Origin: Parcubacteria group bacterium GW2011_GWA2_50_10b
GTDB taxonomy: Bacteria; Patescibacteriota; Minisyncoccia; Phycocordibacterales; Zambryskibacteraceae
Direction: 5' to 3'
DNA length: 16,034 nt
Assembly (NCBI GenBank): GCA_001004085.1
Contig: LCQJ01000012.1
Span: forward strand, 1 to 16,034
In this document: positions 12,824 to 16,034 of the stretch, piece after piece
How positions within the stretch are numbered: the first letter of the stretch is position 1
How the letters are laid out: every line of letters starts with the position of its first letter
Position numbers and translations under genes: made by a program
Notes under the pieces: model-generated
What the model saw: the letters and a program-made list of their open reading frames with translations, nothing else
The model's database searches: none
Told to the model about the DNA's origin: nothing

Positions 12824-13135
12824 CTAGCTGCCGATGTCGACCACTCTGCCATTGATTATCATCATGACCGAGTGATTTATGGACGTTTCCATGAATCGCA
12901 CATGGCATCGGGACCGACAAGATCCAGACACCATACGACTATCGATGTTGACAGTAGCCGGTGTCCCCTCTTCTTCGTCCGCAAGTTCGCTGACATACGA
13001 AGTGCTCTCAATGTGCCTAGGACACTTGGGATAACGCTCGCAGGCAAAGTGAGGCTTTTCTACCTCCCTAATGCCTTGGTTCGCCTTTCGAGCTGGTCGA
13101 CTTCCCTTCTTCTTTTTCTTGGTTGCTTTACGCAC
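12824..13135 (-). CDS. Small basic Cys-containing protein of unknown function
   Basis: I do not recognise this 103-residue product. It starts with a Lys/Arg-rich stretch (about residues 2-20, KATKKKKKGSRPARK). Four cysteines follow in two pairs (ACERYPKC and SCRSRC) with nearby His, which could form a zinc site, and the product ends in a strand-like IINGRVVDIGS. It starts with GTG. The case for a real gene is a clear GGAGG six bases upstream of the GTG, rare in this window, and a perfect palindrome just after the stop. A longer open frame on the other strand overlaps it but lacks such signals. Its role and mobility are unknown. Confidence 0.6.
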   Translation of the reverse strand: MRKATKKKKKGSRPARKANQGIREVEKPHFACERYPKCPRHIESTSYVSELADEEEGTPATVNIDSRMVSGSCRSRCHVRFMETSINHSVMMIINGRVVDIGS

Positions 13136-13141
13136 TTTCTG

Positions 13142-13146
13142 CCTCC
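13142..13146 (-). promoter_or_regulatory. Shine-Dalgarno site GGAGG of the small basic protein
   Basis: GGAGG on the minus strand lies six bases upstream of the GTG at 13135. It decides the start of that gene. Most ribosomal genes in this window lack a recognisable Shine-Dalgarno sequence, which makes this one stand out. Confidence 0.65.
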
Positions 13147-13236
13147 AGTCTTATTTCTAACCATAACCTACTCTAAAAAACAATGGAGAGCAACCGAAAT
13201 ATAAAAGCTTCTCAAATTCGGATGAAGTTCAAGGCA

Positions 13237-13262
13237 GAAAAGAGCCCACCTGGGCTCTTTTC
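13237..13262 (-). terminator. Intrinsic terminator after the four-helix-bundle gene
   Basis: GAAAAGAGCCCA (13237-13248) and its exact complement (13251-13262) form a hairpin with U-runs on either strand. It lies about 130 nt after the stop of the gene at 13390 and just ahead of the promoter region of the small basic protein. Confidence 0.75.
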
Positions 13263-13280
13263 AAAACATTAATACTACCC

Positions 13281-13360
13281 TTCGACTTTCCTCGACAAGC
13301 TCGGAATAAACCGCTCAGGATAATTTCACTTCGTGAAATTATCAAGCGAAGTGAGCAAAT
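13281..13360. repeat. Composite dispersed-repeat block
   Basis: The block contains TTCGACTTTC, then TCGACAAGCTC (13292-13302, the core of the modules at 901, 1755 and 3291, here on the plus strand), CCGCTCAGGATAA, and an 11-bp inverted repeat (GATAATTTCAC at 13319-13329 with 13333-13343). GCGAAGTGAGC follows. It looks like nested copies of an intergenic palindromic repeat. No gene was seen between 13136 and 13389. Confidence 0.6.
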
Positions 13361-13389
13361 GCCTTGTTGGCTTTTGAAGATTTAAAGAT

Positions 13390-13869
13390 TTAAGGCTTTT
13401 TACCGTAAATGCCTGGGTGGATTTTTGCCAGTTGTTCTCGAGCATCAGCTAAGAAAGATTCTGTTTCTTGCTCATCCTTAGTCATTTCTCTTTTTCTCTG
13501 CAAACCGCTATTGGGAGAGCTTTTTACCGCTTTGATAAATGAATTTAGAAGCTTCGAGCATTCTTCTGCGTTATTCTTTAAATATTGAAATGTTTGAATA
13601 TTTAAATATCCAATATCAGATGCGGCATAGAGCTGGGCGCGCACTTCCCCGGCAGAGCCCTTGGCGATATAAAGATAATTGACAAATGAATCGCGCGTAC
13701 CGCTTTCAAAACCTTCGGAAATATTACTCATTATCGATACGCTCGCTCTCTGTATCTGATCGGTGAAACCGTAGTCTTTGCAATTTCGAAAGCTTCTATA
13801 AATCTCCGATGTGAGCTCGCGAGATTTCTTCCAACAGACGAGATCTTCGAATCTTTGCACCGTTGCCAT
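13390..13869 (-). CDS. Four-helix-bundle protein (IVP / S23-like)
   Basis: The N-terminal 120 residues fit the family first described as open frames in 23S rRNA intervening sequences: FEDLVCWKKSRELTSEIYRS, a DQIQRASVSIMSNISEGFE helix, then FVNYLYIAKGSAGEVRAQLYAA. These proteins form a four-helix bundle that assembles into pentamers and carries a basic patch; a nucleic-acid role is suspected but unproven. Here the gene stands alone, not in an rRNA. The C-terminal 40 residues (SGLQRKREMTKDEQETESFL...) are charged and less conserved. The ATG at 13869 is supported by a -10 box (TAGAAT, 13881-13876) six bases upstream, implying leaderless mRNA. Confidence 0.88.
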   Translation of the reverse strand: MATVQRFEDLVCWKKSRELTSEIYRSFRNCKDYGFTDQIQRASVSIMSNISEGFESGTRDSFVNYLYIAKGSAGEVRAQLYAASDIGYLNIQTFQYLKNNAEECSKLLNSFIKAVKSSPNSGLQRKREMTKDEQETESFLADAREQLAKIHPGIYGKKP

Positions 13870-13973
13870 GCAACAATTCTAACACTATTTAAACATTCAA
13901 AGATTTAAATATTTAAGGATGGAAAACCAGACACAATATCTGGGCTACTTTAAATCTTCAAATATTGAAATGT
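13870..13973. repeat. AT-rich spacer with repeated ATTTAAA/ATTCAAA units
   Basis: Units such as TTTAAACATTCAAAGATTTAAA at the left and a related inverted set (TTTAAATCTTCAAATATTG) at the right flank a central GC-richer segment (13918-13946). The two ends can pair imperfectly. The same wording recurs inside the neighbouring coding sequence at about 13578-13610 (TTTAAATATTGAAATGTTTG). Confidence 0.55.
13876..13884 (-). promoter_or_regulatory. Leaderless-type promoter of the four-helix-bundle gene
   Basis: TGTTAGAAT on the minus strand is an extended -10 (TGn plus TAGAAT). It is followed by six bases (TGTTGC) and the ATG at 13869. No good -35 is visible, as expected for an extended -10 promoter. 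Confidence 0.5.
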
Positions 13974-14312
13974 TTAAATCTCTCTCTTTATTCGATTTTT
14001 GTACAAACGATTATTGTGCAGAAGACTAAAAACATAAAGAATAATAACGATAAGAGGTATACCCAACGATAGTAAATTAACTAAAATAGTCGCCTTAAGA
14101 TACTTAAGCTTTACAATTGGCCCTGCATCGTAATAACAGGACAAAATCTCTCCAGATGCTTTGCTTCCGTGACACTCAAGAGGTTTCTGAAAAATGAAAC
14201 TTACCAATTGATCATGGTAAAAAAGAATCAAAATAACATAAGCCAGTATTAATAAGGCTCCTAAAAAAACTGGAGTTGAGAAATATCTCTTTCTAATAAA
14301 AATCTTGTTTAT
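13974..14312 (-). CDS. Two-helix membrane protein, unknown function, probable non-standard start
   Basis: I do not recognise the family. With the first canonical start (TTG at 14231) the product is 85 residues with one membrane helix. The frame stays open back to 14312, and those 27 codons encode a basic N-terminus plus a full membrane helix (IRKRYFSTPVFLGALLILAY), so the real protein is probably 112 residues. The loop between helices has two Cys (LECHGSKASGEILSC), possibly a disulphide outside the membrane. The second helix is about LLSLGIPLIVIILYVFSLL, with a basic tail. At 14312 the codon is ATA, exactly six bases after an extended -10. The gene is much more AT-rich than its neighbours, consistent with acquisition. 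Confidence 0.65.
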   Translation of the reverse strand: MNKIFIRKRYFSTPVFLGALLILAYVILILFYHDQLVSFIFQKPLECHGSKASGEILSCYYDAGPIVKLKYLKATILVNLLSLGIPLIVIILYVFSLLHNNRLYKNRIKREI

Positions 14313-14318
14313 TGATCA

Positions 14319-14327
14319 ATAATAGCA
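14319..14327 (-). promoter_or_regulatory. Extended -10 promoter of the two-helix membrane protein
   Basis: The minus strand reads TGCTATTAT, an extended -10 box. Six bases later is the ATA codon at 14312, which is in frame with the downstream membrane protein. The spacing is the same as at 5165 and 13876. Confidence 0.5.
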
Positions 14328-14347
14328 CTGATAATTAAAAATTCTAA

Positions 14348-14818
14348 CTACCACGCGAAGTGGGCGAAGGCCTTGTTGGCCTCGGCCATTTTATGGGTGT
14401 TTTCTCGCTTCCTGACGGCGTCACCTTCGTTGTTTGAAGCGGCAATGATTTCCTCGGCCAGTTTTTCCGCCATAGCCTTGCCTTTCTTGGCGCGGGCGGC
14501 ATCGATAATCCACTTCATGGAGAGAAACTGGCGGCGTTCCGGGCGCACTTCACGGGGCACCTGGTAGTTGGCGCCGCCGACGCGGCGAGAACGAACCTCC
14601 ATGGTCGGACCGGTGTTCTTGAGGGCGGCTTCGAGCACTTCCAGAGGATTCGGATTCTTGGTCTTATCCTTGATGAGCTCGAGGGAATCATAAACCACCT
14701 TCCTGGCGGTCTGCTTCTTGCCTTCAAGCATCACGTAATTAATGAATTTAGTGACCTTTTCGGAATCGTAGGCATAGTCGGGCTGGATTTTCGGCTTGGC
14801 TTTGAGTTTTCGTCTCAT
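14348..14818 (-). CDS. rpsG: Small ribosomal subunit protein uS7
   Basis: uS7 nucleates assembly of the 30S head, contacts the E-site tRNA and in many bacteria represses its own operon. The 156-residue length is canonical, with [20 protein letters not shown] at the start and [44 protein letters not shown] and [17 protein letters not shown] in order. It ends [15 protein letters not shown], as in the short bacterial form. The spacer from rpsL is an AT-rich run of TTTCTAATT units with no Shine-Dalgarno sequence. It is followed by the accessory island rather than by fusA. Confidence 0.97.
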   Translation of the reverse strand: MRRKLKAKPKIQPDYAYDSEKVTKFINYVMLEGKKQTARKVVYDSLELIKDKTKNPNPLEVLEAALKNTGPTMEVRSRRVGGANYQVPREVRPERRQFLSMKWIIDAARAKKGKAMAEKLAEEIIAASNNEGDAVRKRENTHKMAEANKAFAHFAW

Positions 14819-14851
14819 TTTTAGAAATTAGAAATTAGGTCAATTAGAAAT
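14819..14851. repeat. AT-rich repeat spacer between rpsL and rpsG
   Basis: The spacer holds tandem TAGAAATTAGAAATTAGG-type units. The minus strand reads CTAATTGACCTAATTTC, close to the CTAATTAACCTAATT units at 2233-2263. There is no ribosome-binding site. Confidence 0.55.
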
Positions 14852-15265
14852 TTACTTGGCCTTGGGCTTCTTGGCGCCGTATTGGCTTCGGGTCTGACGT
14901 CTGCTCTCAACACCCGTGGCATCAAGCACGCCGCGGACGATGGAGTAGCGCAGACCGACGTCTTTGACACGACCGCCGCGCAAGAGCACTACGGAGTGTT
15001 CCTGGAGATTGTGGCCGATACCGGGAATATAGGCGGTCACTTCCATGCCGTTGGTCAGGCGGACACGGGCGATTTTCCGGATAGCGGAGTTAGGTTTCTT
15101 GGGAGTTTTGGTGGTCACTTTGGTGGCCACGCCGCGCTTGAAGGGAGAATTGAAAAAGACGGGGCGGTTTTTGAGAGTATTGAAGGCGCGCGTCAAAGCG
15201 ACCGACTTGGACTTGCGGCGGATAATCTTTCTTTTCTTCTTGACCAGCTGATTGATGGTACTCAT
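14852..15265 (-). CDS. rpsL: Small ribosomal subunit protein uS12
   Basis: uS12 sits at the decoding centre and controls fidelity. The 137-residue product is of the longer type, with [13 protein letters not shown] at the start, then the conserved [21 protein letters not shown] (Lys of the streptomycin site present), [20 protein letters not shown] and a basic end. One feature is odd: the almost invariant loop VKDLPGVRY reads VKDVGLRY, one residue shorter and without the proline. A Pro or neighbouring Lys change in that loop causes streptomycin resistance or dependence in model bacteria. A short hairpin with a U5 run lies directly upstream. Confidence 0.97.
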   Translation of the reverse strand: MSTINQLVKKKRKIIRRKSKSVALTRAFNTLKNRPVFFNSPFKRGVATKVTTKTPKKPNSAIRKIARVRLTNGMEVTAYIPGIGHNLQEHSVVLLRGGRVKDVGLRYSIVRGVLDATGVESRRQTRSQYGAKKPKAK

Positions 15266-15267
15266 AC

Positions 15268-15287
15268 AAAAACGCTCCCAACGGGAG
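15268..15287 (-). promoter_or_regulatory. Hairpin with U5 run at the rpsL start
   Basis: CTCCC (15287-15283 on the sense strand) pairs with GGGAG (15279-15275) across GTT, followed by CG and five T's (15272-15268), ending two bases before the ATG. It can be a small intrinsic terminator. The GGGAG is also the only Shine-Dalgarno-like sequence, nine bases from the ATG, so the stem would also hide it. Confidence 0.5.
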
Positions 15288-15325
15288 AGTCATACTCTAC
15301 TAAAACACCGACTTAAATGCAAACT

Positions 15326-15943
15326 CTAGGGAGTGAGGCCGGTAATAAGCCTGAAGGCGAAAACGGCCAGCGGGAAAATGAACTGCCAGAGGAAAAAGAC
15401 CAGGAAAAGCACCAGTATCAGACCGTAACGCTCGAAAAAAGCCCTGAAACCGAGCATTTTCTCCGGGAAAAGGGCGAAAAGGAGCTTCGAGCCGTCCAAA
15501 GGCGGGATGGGCATGAGGTTAAAGACCGCCAAAATGAGGTTGATGAAGACGATGACGGCCGTAATTTGGACGAAAGCCGGACTGACCCACCCGGCCGAGG
15601 CCCCAAAGCGAAGCAAAAGCCCGAAAATCAAAGCGAGCGAGATGTTGGAAAGCGGGCCGGCCCCGGCCACTATCGCCTCCGACCAGCGGCCGGGGCGCAG
15701 ATTGTAGGGATTGTAAGGCACGGGCTTGGCCCAGCCGATGATAAAGCCGCCCAAAAGATATGAAATGGTCGGCACCAATATCGAGCCGACAAAGTCCAAG
15801 TGTTTGACGGGATTAAGGGTCAGCCTGCCCTGGTAGCGGGCTGTCTGGTCGCCCAAAAGGCTGGCGGCATAGCCGTGGGAAACCTCGTGAATGACGATGG
15901 ACATGATGAGCACGGCTATCTGGAAGAAGAAATCGAGCGACAT
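15326..15943 (-). CDS. Site-2-protease family (M50) membrane metalloprotease
   Basis: M50-family intramembrane zinc proteases cut substrates within the membrane, often in regulated signalling. The 205-residue protein has the HExxH zinc motif in a first hydrophobic segment (VIHEVSHGYAASLLGD; HEVSH at 19-23) and the second motif NLMPIPPLDGSKLLF (142-156), whose Asp completes the zinc site in the family. About five or six hydrophobic segments are present. There is no PDZ domain, so it belongs to the compact type common in small genomes; its substrate is unknown. It ends 60 nt before rpsL. The ATG abuts a leader hairpin like that of rplC. Confidence 0.93.
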   Translation of the reverse strand: MSLDFFFQIAVLIMSIVIHEVSHGYAASLLGDQTARYQGRLTLNPVKHLDFVGSILVPTISYLLGGFIIGWAKPVPYNPYNLRPGRWSEAIVAGAGPLSNISLALIFGLLLRFGASAGWVSPAFVQITAVIVFINLILAVFNLMPIPPLDGSKLLFALFPEKMLGFRAFFERYGLILVLFLVFFLWQFIFPLAVFAFRLITGLTP

Positions 15944-16016
15944 CCCATTAGAAAGTTTAAATTTATAAGGTTTTTAGGCATTTTAGGTTCCGTTGAACTT
16001 CTAACGGGACTCGTGG
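15944..16016 (-). promoter_or_regulatory. Structured leader of the M50 protease: second copy of the rplC-type element
   Basis: In the sense RNA CCCGUUAGAAGUU (16008-15996) pairs with AACUUUCUAAUGGG (15957-15944), 13 bp with one G-U and one bulge; the 3' arm directly abuts the AUG at 15943. The 24 nt at the 5' end (16016-15993) match those of the rplC leader (8664-8641) at 20 positions, and all four differences are transitions. G-C at one position in rplC corresponds to G-U here, so pairing is kept. Confidence 0.65.
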
Positions 16017-16020
16017 ACGG

Positions 16021-16026
16021 ATTATA
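16021..16026 (-). promoter_or_regulatory. -10 box upstream of the M50 protease leader
   Basis: A perfect TATAAT (16026-16021) on the minus strand. Its start would fall near 16014, at the very 5' end of the leader element; the -35 lies outside the window. Confidence 0.5.
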
Positions 16027-16034
16027 CCAATTAT

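Noticed and set aside
12740-13204. 154-codon open frame on the plus strand opposite the small basic protein
   Set aside because: It has no ribosome-binding site or recognisable motif, runs against every other gene, and overlaps a minus-strand gene with a GGAGG site and terminal palindrome.
13281-13360. CRISPR array or IS end
   Set aside because: Copies are not regularly spaced, there is no cas or transposase gene, and the inverted repeats are short palindromes of the dispersed intergenic type.
1-16034. Alternative genetic code with TGA as glycine (Gracilibacteria/SR1)
   Set aside because: No conserved Gly position is replaced by TGA, and rplC ends at a TGA at the expected protein end.

Overview
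The window is a ribosomal-protein supercluster (str, S10 and the start of spc), with every recognised gene on the minus strand, so transcription runs from base 16034 towards base 1. Codons are GC-rich and spacers AT-rich. The genes suggest a candidate-phyla-radiation bacterium (Patescibacteria, probably Parcubacteria/Paceibacteria). The grounds are compact ribosomal proteins, a 74-residue L24, an EF-G insertion after the G2 motif, a free-standing four-helix-bundle (IVP-like) protein and very few Shine-Dalgarno sequences. Stops are TAA or TAG with one TGA (rplC), and nothing suggests the Gracilibacteria code. The taxon is inference from protein character, because no rRNA is present.

In transcription order the layout is: site-2-protease-family membrane protease; rpsL, rpsG; an accessory island (two-helix membrane protein, four-helix-bundle protein, small basic Cys-containing protein); fusA; tuf with a structured leader; rpsJ, rplC, a fused rplD-rplW, rplB and a strong terminator. 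A second island follows: rplJ (broken) and rplL, a winged-helix/nucleotidyltransferase-like regulator and an MscS-related TM-helix protein, each unit bounded by hairpins. The colinear run then resumes: rpsS, rplV, rpsC, rplP, rpmC, rpsQ, rplN, rplX, rplE. After rplE there is a near-consensus promoter firing into a 26-bp perfect hairpin that starts at base 1.

The ribosomal genes supply decoding-site proteins (S12, S7), elongation factors, the L7/L12 stalk and most early-assembling 50S proteins. Three neighbouring 50S genes are abnormal. L3 lacks about 57 residues and carries a perfect 17-bp inverted repeat at the gap. L4 and L23 are one in-frame polypeptide missing the end of L4 and the start of L23. 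L10 lacks about 40 residues and is frameshifted. These may be genuine reduction or local assembly or template-switch damage; read mapping would decide.

The strongest candidates for undescribed biology are non-coding. (1) A leader hairpin built from CCCGTTAGAAGT and its complement, whose 3' arm abuts the AUG of both rplC and the protease. (2) Leaderless-type promoters (-10 box, exactly 6 nt, start codon) at the accessory genes, one of which predicts an AUA start. (3) A stop-codon-bearing repeat, TAGTTCGAC(A/T)A(G/C)GCTCAC-like, at three cistron junctions. (4) A pseudoknot-capable tuf leader. (5) Short hairpin-plus-U-run structures before rpsL, fusA and rpsS.
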